Below, piece by piece: positions 9,098 to 17,261 of a stretch of DNA of 64,000 nt. This stretch comes from Pediococcus stilesii (lineage in GTDB: Bacteria; Bacillota; Bacilli; Lactobacillales; Lactobacillaceae), in assembly GCF_001437075.1 (NCBI RefSeq), contig NZ_JQBX01000010.1, forward strand, positions 1-64,000, read 5' to 3'. The translations under genes and the position numbers were made by a program. Every line of letters starts with the position of its first letter. The first letter of the stretch is position 1. The notes under the pieces were generated by a model. It made no database searches, was not told where the DNA came from, and saw nothing but the letters and a program-made list of their open reading frames with translations.

Positions 9098-10906
9098 TTA
9101 TTTTTTCGATAAATTATTTTTCAACTCATGTACTTCTTGTCCAAATAGTTTAAAGGCATGGTCGAGATAGTCGGCCTTCGTTACGTCAACGCCCGCACGC
9201 TTTACGATATCAACGGGATAATCGCTGGCTCCCGCCGAAAGAAACTCTTTATAACTTTCTAATGCACCTGGTTTACCAGAAATAATGTCATCAGCAAGTG
9301 ATACAGCGATTGCCCTTGAGGTTGCGTACTGATAAACATAGTAATCATAGTAAAAGTGTGGAATTTGAGCCCACGTATCATCTGCCCATGGGAGTTTCGT
9401 GATCGCGTCTCCGTTATACTCCTCAAACAAACCGTTAAATTTATCCGCAAGTAGATCTGGCGTTAGCGTGGTCCCCTTTGCGTCTTCCGTATAAATGAAA
9501 TGCTCAAATTCAGCAAATAAAGTTTGACGATAAACCGTTCCAATAAAATTATCGATATCTTGAGTTAAGATAAACGCTTTAATTTGAGGATCATTTGCAT
9601 ATTTTTCCAACATGTAATGATTTAGTAAGCTTTCATTTAATGTCGACGCAATTTCAGCAATAAAGATTGGATACTGAGAATACCAAAATGGTTGAGCTTT
9701 ATCCGTGTAAACACTTTGTAAAGCATGTCCCGATTCATGTGCCAACGTAGAAGTACTGTCATAAATGTCGTTCCAGTTTAGCAAAATATAAGGATGCACA
9801 CCGTAAACGTCATCTTCGTATCCGCCACTTCTTTTTCCTTTGTTTTCGGCTGAATCAATCCAGCGATGGCTAAATTCTTCTTCTAAAAATTCCTGATAGT
9901 CCTCACCCAATGGTGCTAAAGCGGCCATCGTTGCCTTCTTACCCTCTTCAAAAGTTAGGCTGAGTTTTGCATCCGCCACTAGTGGGACATGTCGGTCAAA
10001 CTGATACATCTGATCTAAGCCCAAATATTCTTTACGAAAGGCATAGTAATCATGCATCAAGTCCAAATGCTTATGCGTCGTTTTCACCAGCGTATCGTAA
10101 ACTGTTTCAGGAATCTTCTGATCATCAAGGTTCATTTGCCGCGCACTTTCATAGTGACGAATTGTAGCAACAATGTTTTGAGCATGAACATGACTTTTTA
10201 GAGTTGAAGCAAATGTATTTCTTACTGAATGATATGCTTCCGCCACCTGTTTTGCAGCCCTTTTACGCATCTCTTGGTTTGATGAAGTTGCAAATTCACT
10301 CGCTGTAGCGTTAGTTAATTGAACTTCTTCTCCATTTTCATCCTTAATCACACCAAAATCTAAATCGGCATCATCAAGTTTCGTCGAAATTTCCGCTGCA
10401 TCATCTACGGCTGGCTGTAGCTGTGCCAATAATTTTTCTTCCGCCGGAGAAAGAGTGTGTTCAGCCTGGCGCTGAATTCGGCGTAAATTAAATTCATATT
10501 TGCTTAAAAGTGGTTGTTCAGTTAAAAAACGGTCCAACTGCTGACTTGATAACTTGGTAATTGCGGGATCATAAAATGATACGGCTGCTTCCCACTTATT
10601 CACAATCAACAATGCCCGATTAATTAGATCGTTCCCATAGGGGTCGGCAGTATCTCCATCATTAATGCGAGCTGCGTATCCATAGACCTTCATCAGCAGT
10701 TCTTCGCTGGAATATAGTAATTCGGTTAGCCGTAATAGGTTATCAGCATTTTCAGTTCCCGATTCAGAGAACCCTTTTAACTGCTCAATATCTAATTCGA
10801 GGTGTTCAATCGCTTGATCAAATTCTGATTTATTCGCAAAAATATCATCGACGTTCCATGTCAATTCAACTGGAACCTCTGATCTTGTTAATTGTTTTTT
10901 AGCCAT
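9098..10906 (-). CDS. pepF: Oligoendopeptidase F
   Basis: Cytosolic zinc metallopeptidase of family M3 that trims imported or internal oligopeptides. At 602 residues it has the standard length. The zinc motif HEXXH is present as STLAHESGHALQSVY near residue 390, with the downstream glutamate in PIFIAEIASTLNESLL. Last gene of a short minus-strand operon: a 158-residue unknown, an ASCH-domain protein, then pepF (25-nt gap). GGAGGAAC precedes the ATG. The 3' end is followed by non-coding DNA with the candidate small RNA. Confidence 0.95.
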   Translation of the reverse strand: MAKKQLTRSEVPVELTWNVDDIFANKSEFDQAIEHLELDIEQLKGFSESGTENADNLLRLTELLYSSEELLMKVYGYAARINDGDTADPYGNDLINRALLIVNKWEAAVSFYDPAITKLSSQQLDRFLTEQPLLSKYEFNLRRIQRQAEHTLSPAEEKLLAQLQPAVDDAAEISTKLDDADLDFGVIKDENGEEVQLTNATASEFATSSNQEMRKRAAKQVAEAYHSVRNTFASTLKSHVHAQNIVATIRHYESARQMNLDDQKIPETVYDTLVKTTHKHLDLMHDYYAFRKEYLGLDQMYQFDRHVPLVADAKLSLTFEEGKKATMAALAPLGEDYQEFLEEEFSHRWIDSAENKGKRSGGYEDDVYGVHPYILLNWNDIYDSTSTLAHESGHALQSVYTDKAQPFWYSQYPIFIAEIASTLNESLLNHYMLEKYANDPQIKAFILTQDIDNFIGTVYRQTLFAEFEHFIYTEDAKGTTLTPDLLADKFNGLFEEYNGDAITKLPWADDTWAQIPHFYYDYYVYQYATSRAIAVSLADDIISGKPGALESYKEFLSAGASDYPVDIVKRAGVDVTKADYLDHAFKLFGQEVHELKNNLSKK

Positions 10907-10931
10907 AATTGTTCCTCCATGCCGTTTTGTC

Positions 10932-11375
10932 CTATTTTACAACTTCAAAGACCTCACATAAACAAGGAACGTTTTCTGTAAATACCAGTCCAGCCTCCGC
11001 ATATTCTCGACTAAAAAAATCAACATGTACATCATGCCAATATTGATAAGAACGATCGCCCTCACCCTCATGATAAGCATGTTCAGCCATGATTTGATTG
11101 AAAGGAACGACCTCTGTCAGCAGTGTCTTCGTCACGCAAACTGGATTCCCTGATCCATCTAAAATTACGTTGTAATCACCGGCCTGTGGAACGTGTTCAC
11201 CCTCTTCATATAAATCAAACGTTGATGTCGTGGCCGTCTTTATCCCTTTTTGCACTAAGCTAGCCAGTTCATCCTCTACTTCTACGCCTAGTCCAAAGCT
11301 ATAGGCTTCATAGCTTGACGCTTGAATTTCATGCTCTTTTTTAAATTGATTCCAATAACTTTCGATTTTATCCAT
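10932..11375 (-). CDS. ASCH domain protein
   Basis: A 147-residue cytosolic protein of the ASCH superfamily (PUA-like beta-barrel thought to bind RNA; some members hydrolyse N4-acetylcytidine). Family motifs are present: GIKTATTSTFDLY near residue 44, the strand with GNPVCVTKTLLTEVVPF, and the conserved EGEGDRSYQYWHDVH followed by FF near residue 103. The start lies 2 nt after the stop of the upstream unknown and it precedes pepF by 25 nt, so the three are probably co-transcribed. Specific substrate unknown. Confidence 0.85.
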   Translation of the reverse strand: MDKIESYWNQFKKEHEIQASSYEAYSFGLGVEVEDELASLVQKGIKTATTSTFDLYEEGEHVPQAGDYNVILDGSGNPVCVTKTLLTEVVPFNQIMAEHAYHEGEGDRSYQYWHDVHVDFFSREYAEAGLVFTENVPCLCEVFEVVK

Positions 11376-11377
11376 TT

Positions 11378-11854
11378 TTACTCCGATCGGTTGGTTGGGA
11401 CAGCCCGAATATCCCGCTCAACTAAGATTTGGTTAATTTGGTCGATGTCGAATCCATCTACTGTTGCCAAATCGGCTGTTGACGGATCTGATTTCAAGAA
11501 GTCACCTAAATTTGTTTTTAAATTAACTGGATGATAAGCCATAACCGTTTCTAAGCACGTCTCTACTAACCGATCGTCCCCATTTTGAATTTCCCATTTT
11601 TCATCAATTTGACTGGCCAGCTGTGGAACCAGCTTCTCAACATCCATCGTTGGGTAAAACCAATAATCTAATGCCCGTGTTCGTAAATATTCGTCAATGT
11701 CTACATCATCGGCTTGTTCAACTACAAATATATCATCAATTCCACTCACAATCATCTTAGATAACCGTCGCTTCGATCTTGAAACCGCATCCAATTTTAT
11801 CAATGTCGTTGCAATTTTCTTTAACTCATCTAGTCGATTCATCGTATTAATCAT
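11378..11854 (-). CDS. Unknown 158-residue protein, first gene of the pepF operon
   Basis: The start is set at the ATG at 11854 because AGGAGG (11868-11863) lies 8 nt upstream; a longer frame to 11911 has no ribosome binding site. The protein is soluble, acidic and mostly helical, with a basic patch SRSKRRLSKM near residue 26 and a Tyr/Trp-rich ALDYWFYPTMDVEKL near residue 64. I do not recognise the family. Its 2-nt distance from the ASCH gene suggests translational coupling. Confidence 0.75.
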   Translation of the reverse strand: MINTMNRLDELKKIATTLIKLDAVSRSKRRLSKMIVSGIDDIFVVEQADDVDIDEYLRTRALDYWFYPTMDVEKLVPQLASQIDEKWEIQNGDDRLVETCLETVMAYHPVNLKTNLGDFLKSDPSTADLATVDGFDIDQINQILVERDIRAVPTNRSE

Positions 11855-11935
11855 GATATCCGCCTCCTGAATGTAATTTATAGTTTCATTATATATCTTT
11901 TTATCAAACAAAAGTTAACACAGATATTATTATTT

Positions 11936-11970
11936 AAAAAAGCCAACCGGCATCATGCCGATTAGCTTTT
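11936..11970 (-). terminator. Terminator of the FAD oxidoreductase gene
   Basis: AAAAGCTAATCGGCATG paired with its near-perfect complement ending GGCTTTTTT on the minus strand, 28 bp after the reductase stop codon. Confidence 0.85.
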
Positions 11971-11997
11971 GATTTAATACGTTCCAAAGTTCAAACT

Positions 11998-13329
11998 TTA
12001 TACTTTTCTCATGTAGGAATGAGCGATACTTGGGAAAATATAGATTAATCGTTCAACATCTTCATGTGATGTCCGATTTTCAATGATGTCAGTTAACCCA
12101 TTAATCGTTTCAACCGCATCGTTTCCATAACTAGTAGCTCCCACAATGATGTTTTCCTTGTCGTAAACCACTGTTAATCCACCCTTATTTTCATTCCCAA
12201 CCTGGCGGAACCAATCCGTTGCGTAGTCAAATTCTTCCACGCGGTATTGCTCAGGTTTTGACTGCGCTTCTTCCACTGTTACCCCCACGGAAGCCAGTCT
12301 TGGGGAAGTGAACACCGTGTATGCAATTGCCGGATAGTGAATTGCTTTATCCGTTTCACCGGTAAAAAGATGCGATAGGTACATGGACTCAAAGATTGCA
12401 GTTGGCGTGATTTTTGGTAAATTTTTATCAACAATATCACCGGTTGCGTAAACATCTTTAACATTGGTTTCTAAATGATCGTTGACTGGAATGCCCTTCA
12501 AATTATCGTAATCTAATCCAATTTCATCAAAGTTCATCCCCGTGACGTTAGGAATCCGCCCCGTAGCATCTAAAACGTAATCTGCCGTTATCTGGTATCC
12601 GTCACTGCCGGTTAGCCGAATTTTCTCGCCGATTTTTTCAGCCTTTGTAAGAGTTTCATCAAAATTAAACTTAACACCGCGCTCTTTCAAATCTGTAACA
12701 ATTTTTTGAACATACGGTTGATAAAAATCTCTTAAAACCTTGGTTCCACGTAGAATCATCGTCACATCACTGCCGAAAGCATTTGCAATCGTTGCAAATT
12801 CCATCGCCACGTATCCTCCACCAATGATTACCAATTTTTCCGGCATTTCTTCTATAACTAAAAAATCGGTACTATCGTGAAATAACTCGCTTCCTGGAAT
12901 ATCCATTCGATGTGGATGACGCCCTGCGACGATCACTACTTTTTCACTTGTATACTGCTGACCGTTTACATCAATCGTGTGGGCATCAATAAATTTTCCA
13001 TGACCAATAATGTTAGTCACACCCGCATTGACCAGTTTCATTCGATTTCCCTCAGCCAAACCGTCAATTACTTCATGTTTGTGTGACATTAAATCCGCCC
13101 AATTTAATGCCGGCGTCGATTCAAATCCCTTTCCTTGTAGCTGTTCAACCTGACGTAAAATTTCGACGGGACGATCGAGTGTGATTTTTGCGTTACATCC
13201 CCGATTTGTACATACGCCACCAAAGCGTCCCTCTTCCACTACGGCAACTTTCAGTCCGGCTTGACTCATTGGAATCGCGCCATTCCAAGCTCCTTGACCA
13301 CTACCAATAAACAACACGTCAAAATCCAT
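11998..13329 (-). CDS. FAD/NAD(P)-dependent disulfide-type oxidoreductase, atypical
   Basis: Class I pyridine nucleotide-disulfide oxidoreductase fold, 443 residues. N-terminal FAD motif LFIGSGQGAWNGA, redox-active cysteines in GGVCTNRGCNAKI (CxxxxC), NAD(P) motif IIGGGYVAMEFATIA near residue 170, second FAD motif VYATGDI. The usual C-terminal catalytic His-Pro of glutathione or lipoamide reductases is missing: the tail reads IYIFPSIAHSYMRKV, with Phe in place of His. It may therefore use a different substrate. The ATG at 13329 is preferred because GGAGGG lies 7 nt before it; the in-frame ATG 15 nt upstream overlaps that site. Monocistronic, with a terminator downstream. Confidence 0.85.
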   Translation of the reverse strand: MDFDVLFIGSGQGAWNGAIPMSQAGLKVAVVEEGRFGGVCTNRGCNAKITLDRPVEILRQVEQLQGKGFESTPALNWADLMSHKHEVIDGLAEGNRMKLVNAGVTNIIGHGKFIDAHTIDVNGQQYTSEKVVIVAGRHPHRMDIPGSELFHDSTDFLVIEEMPEKLVIIGGGYVAMEFATIANAFGSDVTMILRGTKVLRDFYQPYVQKIVTDLKERGVKFNFDETLTKAEKIGEKIRLTGSDGYQITADYVLDATGRIPNVTGMNFDEIGLDYDNLKGIPVNDHLETNVKDVYATGDIVDKNLPKITPTAIFESMYLSHLFTGETDKAIHYPAIAYTVFTSPRLASVGVTVEEAQSKPEQYRVEEFDYATDWFRQVGNENKGGLTVVYDKENIIVGATSYGNDAVETINGLTDIIENRTSHEDVERLIYIFPSIAHSYMRKV

Positions 13330-13426
13330 CTTGCATCCCTCCAAATGATTTTCTCAATTGAATTGTAGCAAAAACGGTTTTAGTTTAGCAGTAAAGCGAC
13401 TTCGAATTACCATAATCTTTGGTTTA

Positions 13427-14014
13427 CTAAACCTTAAGGCTTTCTCTTGCGGCATAGTCTTCACTAATCAACGCCCGAATCGCTAAATCTACACATTTCT
13501 TTTGCAAATCGGTATCGTAACCATTAGCTGCTGGTTTCTTTTGAGCAATCCGATACCGATCTTGAGGGTTATCAAACCAATCTGGCTGAATAATCGTGTA
13601 ATTAATCCCTGAGTTTTCAATTTCATCCGTTGCTTCGCGGATATTTCTCAAAAGCAAATCATCTTTTAAGTCTCCCTCAATTTCTATTTGCGCGGGATTT
13701 TCATCGTAAACTTCCGTTGGAACGATAAAAACGACTTTCTGAACATTTCTTTCCGACATCGTTTCTATTAATCCTTGCATCACCTGAGGTAAATCGTCGT
13801 TAGATGGTATTACCAAAACTCGGTCAATATCAGCCATCGCCACCATCAACTGTTCAACATTTTGGACATCGCCATTAATTCTTTCAACATTTTCACCATG
13901 AATCTCTAAATTCATCGGATCTTTTGAAAAAAATTTCAATTCAACATTTTCTAAAAGTTTTCGAGCGATTGTCTCCCCAATTAAACCAACGCCGTCAATA
14001 ATCAATATTTTCAT
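13427..14014 (-). CDS. NmrA-like NAD(P)-binding protein
   Basis: A 195-residue atypical short-chain dehydrogenase fold. It starts with the beta strand and glycine-rich turn MKILIIDGVGLIGETIARKLL and continues with NGDVQNVEQLMVAM and KVVFIVPTEVYDE. The classical YxxxK catalytic pair is not evident, so it probably senses or binds NAD(P)(H) rather than acting as a standard dehydrogenase. The start at 14014 is chosen because GGAGGA lies 6 nt upstream; an in-frame extension of 8 residues overlaps that site. Neighbours are redox proteins on both sides. Confidence 0.8.
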   Translation of the reverse strand: MKILIIDGVGLIGETIARKLLENVELKFFSKDPMNLEIHGENVERINGDVQNVEQLMVAMADIDRVLVIPSNDDLPQVMQGLIETMSERNVQKVVFIVPTEVYDENPAQIEIEGDLKDDLLLRNIREATDEIENSGINYTIIQPDWFDNPQDRYRIAQKKPAANGYDTDLQKKCVDLAIRALISEDYAARESLKV

Positions 14015-14132
14015 AAGCATTCCTCCAAACAAAAACATTTAATCTTAACTTTTACTACCACCATAATAATCGCTTCGTTTCTGACAGACAATTATTATCA
14101 TCTAAAGCAACTCATTTTTAAACAATTTTCCA

Positions 14133-14174
14133 TCAAAAAACCGCAACGGTGGAATTGTTCCGACCGTTGCGGTT
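14133..14174 (-). terminator. Terminator of the poxB transcript
   Basis: A 12-bp perfect inverted repeat AACCGCAACGGT / ACCGTTGCGGTT (14139-14150 and 14163-14174) with A/T runs on both sides, so it can act in both directions. It lies about 430 nt beyond the pyruvate oxidase stop codon, with the three repeat units between them. Confidence 0.88.
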
Positions 14175-14227
14175 AAAAAATTATTTATTTCGATTAAGTT
14201 TGGAAGGTTGGGTTCGAAGCATTTTGG

Positions 14228-14351
14228 TTTAGTTGAACTACGAAAATCTGCTTCTTCCGTTTAACTACGCCAAACCCACCATCCACTAAACCAATGGATA
14301 CTGGGCTTAGCTAGGTTAATACTCAACCCTTAGTTGCCTTTCTTCATATCC
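14228..14351 (+). repeat. Hairpin intergenic repeat, array I unit 1
   Basis: A 124-bp unit that begins TTTAGTTGAACT and ends CTTTCTTCATATCC. It shares the boundaries, ACTACGCC, CATCCAC, TTAGCTAGG and CTCAAC blocks of the other units, but its outer stem arms no longer match well, so it looks like the most decayed copy. It sits in the 3' UTR of pyruvate oxidase, nearest the terminator. The sequence between it and the terminator (14175-14227) shows nothing further. Confidence 0.75.
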
Positions 14352-14355
14352 TTAC

Positions 14356-14477
14356 TTTAGTTGAACTTCGAAAGATTGAGTTCTGCGGATAGCTACGTCC
14401 AGCAAAATGCCTTGCTTCGCAAGTCCTTGCACCAGACTATGCTAGTCCTCAAACTCAGCCCATCTTTCTGCGTATCC
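14356..14477 (+). repeat. Hairpin intergenic repeat, array I unit 2
   Basis: A 122-bp unit separated from its neighbours by 4-bp spacers. Outer stem GAAAGAT / ATCTTTC and second stem TGAGTT / AACTCA are perfect. The apical part ends in CTTGC-TTC-GCAAG and differs from all other copies, as if the tip had been replaced. Confidence 0.82.
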
Positions 14478-14481
14478 TGAT

Positions 14482-14605
14482 TTTAGTTGAGTTCCAGAAA
14501 CCAGAAGTCTGCGGTTAGTTACGCCATGACCAACATCCACCAAGCCCATGGATATTAGTCATAGCTAGACTAATCCTCAACTTCTACCCGGCTTCTTTCA
14601 CATCC
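14482..14605 (+). repeat. Hairpin intergenic repeat, array I unit 3
   Basis: A 124-bp unit whose last base is part of the TAG stop codon of pyruvate oxidase. Stem AGAAGT / ACTTCT and apical arms ATGACCAACATCCA / TGGATATTAGTCAT (12 of 14 paired). Almost identical to array II unit 1, about 8 kb away. Confidence 0.85.
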
Positions 14606-16350
14606 TAATCCTTATCCAAAATTTCACTCAATGCTGGTTGGTTACCTGTTAACTCGTATTGAGCACGGAAGCCGTCAATTGTTTCCTTGTCAAAGATCTT
14701 TGGATCAAGTGGCATGAATGCAGTGTCCACGGGATCGATGTTTGCAATCTTAGCATCTAAAACAATTGGTTTTGTATTTCCAGCTGCCTCAAGCTCTTTA
14801 ATCTTATCAAAAGCAGCCTTCAATGATGGAAGATCCGTTGCAGTTAATCCGATTGCGCCCATGTTTTCGGCAATTCCGGCCCAATCTGCACCTTGGAGTT
14901 CAATTCCATAAGGAGCTTGTCCAGCAACTAACTTTTCATGACCAATGAAACCAAATGCTTTATTTTCCAAAACAACGTTGATAACTGGCATGTTGTATTT
15001 AACTTCGGTAATCAAATCTTGCATTACCATTGCGTATCCACCGTCACCAGAAATTGTTACAACTTGGCGATCTGGGTAGCTTAATTTAGCAGCCATTCCA
15101 GCTGGTAATCCGTAGCCCATGGTAGCGAACCAACCTGATAGTGAGAATTTTTGATCCTTATTTAATGGGATTTGACGAATTGCCCATTCAGTATTATTAC
15201 CAACATCAAGGCCAAAGACGGTTTCATCCGTTGCATTTTCCTTAATTGCTTCCATTACGCTTTCAGCACGAAGGCCCTTGCTTTCATCTTTAGATAAATC
15301 AAGTAACCACTCGTCCCAATTTGCTTTATCTTCTTGTGCAGCCTTTAGCCACTTGCTTTCAGGAAGTTTTACACCTCGTGATAACAGATCATTCAAGAAA
15401 TCTTTAGCATCGGCTAAAATTGTAAAGTCTGCATCATGCTGCTTTCCAAGGTCTTCTGCACTATTGTTAACTTGAAGAACCTTAACGTTTTCAGGCCAGA
15501 AGCGCGCAAATGGGAAGTTAGTTCCAACAAAAAGAATCAAGTCCGCATTTTGTGCTACTTCAAAAGCTGGTTTTGTACCAAGACGTCCCATTGAGCCCAT
15601 GAAACTTGGATGGTCTGATGGAATAATTCCAGTTCCGGGAACCGTTGATACAACGGGCATTTGATAGTTTTGTGATAATTCGATTACTTGTTCACGTGCG
15701 CCTGCTACTCCACGACCAATCCAAAGTACGGGATGCTTTGCTTCTCTTAGCATGTTGACTGTTTCATCAATTGCTTCTTCAGAAATATCAGACTTCGTCG
15801 CGTTGCTATAAACTTTAGCCGTCTTCATTGGCGCATAGTCAATTTCTTGACCGGATAAATTGTCCGGAATAATTACAACAGCTGGTCCATGTTGTGCATA
15901 TGCGGCGCGGATAGCTTCGTCAACAACGTAAGGAATCTGTTCAGCACTAACTACCTGCTTGTGGAAAACTGCAACATCAATGAACATTGGATCTTGATTC
16001 ATTTCTTGGAAGAAATTAGTATTCATAACTTCCGTGCTTGATTGACCCACAATTGCGAGTACTGGAGCGTGGTCCATTTTTGCGTCGTATAATCCGTTGA
16101 ACAAGTGTGTTGCACCAGGTCCAGCTGATCCAAAACTAACTCCAATTTTACCTGTTAACTTTGCATCTGCCGTTGCTGCAAGTGAACCAACTTCTTCATG
16201 ACGAACTTGGATATAGTCCAATCCATCACGTTCTTGATAAAGTCCATCAACCGTATTGTTGATTGAGTCTGCTGTAATTCCATAAATATGGTCAATATCC
16301 CAGCTTTTCAAAACTTGTGCTAATGCTTGTCCTGCTTTCATTTTTGCCAT
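14605..16350 (-). CDS. poxB: Pyruvate oxidase (H2O2-forming)
   Basis: Converts pyruvate, phosphate and O2 to acetyl phosphate, CO2 and H2O2, using thiamine diphosphate and FAD. At 581 residues it matches lactobacillar Pox/SpxB. The N-terminal PYR domain carries the catalytic glutamate region QVRHEEVGSLAATADA near residue 57. The C-terminal PP domain has the ThDP/Mg motif ISGDGGYAMVMQDL followed by LENKAFGFI. Monocistronic, with its own promoter (TTGACA at 16460-16455, -10 TATTTT) whose start site is covered by a GTAAG-type operator, and divergent from a PPOX gene. The 3' UTR contains three hairpin repeats before the terminator. GGAGAG precedes the ATG. Confidence 0.95.
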   Translation of the reverse strand: MAKMKAGQALAQVLKSWDIDHIYGITADSINNTVDGLYQERDGLDYIQVRHEEVGSLAATADAKLTGKIGVSFGSAGPGATHLFNGLYDAKMDHAPVLAIVGQSSTEVMNTNFFQEMNQDPMFIDVAVFHKQVVSAEQIPYVVDEAIRAAYAQHGPAVVIIPDNLSGQEIDYAPMKTAKVYSNATKSDISEEAIDETVNMLREAKHPVLWIGRGVAGAREQVIELSQNYQMPVVSTVPGTGIIPSDHPSFMGSMGRLGTKPAFEVAQNADLILFVGTNFPFARFWPENVKVLQVNNSAEDLGKQHDADFTILADAKDFLNDLLSRGVKLPESKWLKAAQEDKANWDEWLLDLSKDESKGLRAESVMEAIKENATDETVFGLDVGNNTEWAIRQIPLNKDQKFSLSGWFATMGYGLPAGMAAKLSYPDRQVVTISGDGGYAMVMQDLITEVKYNMPVINVVLENKAFGFIGHEKLVAGQAPYGIELQGADWAGIAENMGAIGLTATDLPSLKAAFDKIKELEAAGNTKPIVLDAKIANIDPVDTAFMPLDPKIFDKETIDGFRAQYELTGNQPALSEILDKD

Positions 16351-16406
16351 TTTTCAATCTCTCCTGTGCGTGTATATTTAATAATGTTTATTTTTTAAAA
16401 TTATTG

Positions 16407-16485
16407 CTTACTTTTTGTAAGTACATTTACTAAAATATATCTGTTGCTTCAAAATGTCAACAGTTTTACAATACTTTTTGTAAGT
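16407..16485. promoter_or_regulatory. Divergent poxB/PPOX promoters with paired operator
   Basis: The 14-mer TACTTTTTGTAAGT occurs exactly twice, at 16409-16422 and 16472-16485, 63 bp apart (about six helical turns). The first is part of the palindrome CTTACTTTTTGTAAG. The leftward promoter (TTGACA 16460-16455, TATTTT 16437-16432) starts over site 1. The rightward promoter (TTGCTT 16444-16449, 17-bp spacer, TACAAT 16467-16472) starts over site 2. The palindrome resembles operators of HxlR/YodB-type redox-sensing repressors; that assignment is inference. No such regulator gene is in the window. Confidence 0.7.
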
Positions 16486-16518
16486 GAATGAAAAATAGAT
16501 TTTTAGGAGGAATTGAAC

Positions 16519-16914
16519 ATGTCAGTAATGACTGATGATATGAAGGCATATTTTGATAAGGACCTGGCTTACATCGCAACCGTTGATCATGATGGTAATC
16601 CAGATGTCGGCCCTAAAATGAGCCTCCGCGTTTTAGATGATAGCCATCTTATTTACAATGAAATGACTGGAAAACAGATTTACAGTAATATCAAGGATAA
16701 CGGAAAGGCAATTGTAGCGGTTGCTGATCTTCCAACAATGAAAGGTTACCGTTTTGGCGGTACCGCAACAGCTTATACAGAAGGAAAGTACTTTGATATG
16801 GCTAAAGAATGGGCTGAAAAAGGTGGACATCCCGCAGCTAAAGCGGCCGTTGTCATCGAAATTGATACAATCTGGACATTAGATGCTGGTCCAAAGGCTG
16901 GAGAACTGGTATAA
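16519..16914 (+). CDS. PPOX-type flavin-binding oxidoreductase
   Basis: A 131-residue small split-barrel protein of the pyridoxamine 5'-phosphate oxidase-like superfamily, which usually binds FMN or F420-like cofactors. Typical strands are LAYIATVDHDGNPDVGPKMS, SHLIYNEMTGKQIYSNI and KGYRFGGTATAYTEG. The ATG at 16519 is chosen because AGGAGG (16505-16510) lies 8 nt upstream; a TTG two codons earlier is less likely. Divergent from pyruvate oxidase and sharing its operator pair, which suggests a common oxygen or redox stimulus. Substrate unknown. Confidence 0.85.
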   Translation: MSVMTDDMKAYFDKDLAYIATVDHDGNPDVGPKMSLRVLDDSHLIYNEMTGKQIYSNIKDNGKAIVAVADLPTMKGYRFGGTATAYTEGKYFDMAKEWAEKGGHPAAKAAVVIEIDTIWTLDAGPKAGELV

Positions 16915-16948
16915 AGTTAATCGCTTTGCTTTTGAATTAAACTAGCTA

Positions 16949-17001
16949 AAAAGACGTTAAACCGTACGAAGAAATCATTCCGTATGGCCTAGCGTCTTTT
17001 T
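16949..17001. terminator. Bidirectional terminator
   Basis: Interrupted stem AAGACG / CGTCTT with inner ACCGTACG / CGTATGG, A-rich before and T-rich after. It serves the PPOX gene on + and the MFS unit on -. Confidence 0.8.
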
Positions 17002-17014
17002 TATATTCTCTTGA

Positions 17015-17173
17015 TTATTTCTTTTCTTGCGTATGCACCATCATGTAAAGTCCAAACAACTCTACAACTACCAACAGCATTGCTGACCACCAGCTTAGAA
17101 CGTGAAGTGAATTTAAAACGGCAGATGCGAGCATAAAAATTGCTATAACAATTAACTACTTTTGAATATTCAT
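17015..17173 (-). pseudogene. Small membrane protein gene interrupted by amber codon 6
   Basis: Reading frame of 52 residues with GGAGGG 5 nt before its ATG (17173). It reads MNIQK, then TAG (17158-17156), then an open stretch LIVIAIFMLASAVLNSLH to VELFGLYMMVHTQEKK and TAA. Two hydrophobic segments suggest a small two-helix membrane protein. The strong ribosome binding site and the intact frame after TAG show a recent single-base inactivation (for example CAG or AAG to TAG), or stop read-through. It follows the MFS transporter on the same strand and ends at the shared terminator. Family not recognised. Confidence 0.65.
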
Positions 17174-17261
17174 ATTATCCCTCCGTTATAAGTAAAGGTA
17201 TTTTCAACAACCACACTATACTTCTTACAGAGTTTAAAATCAATTAAACACGCTTAACTTT

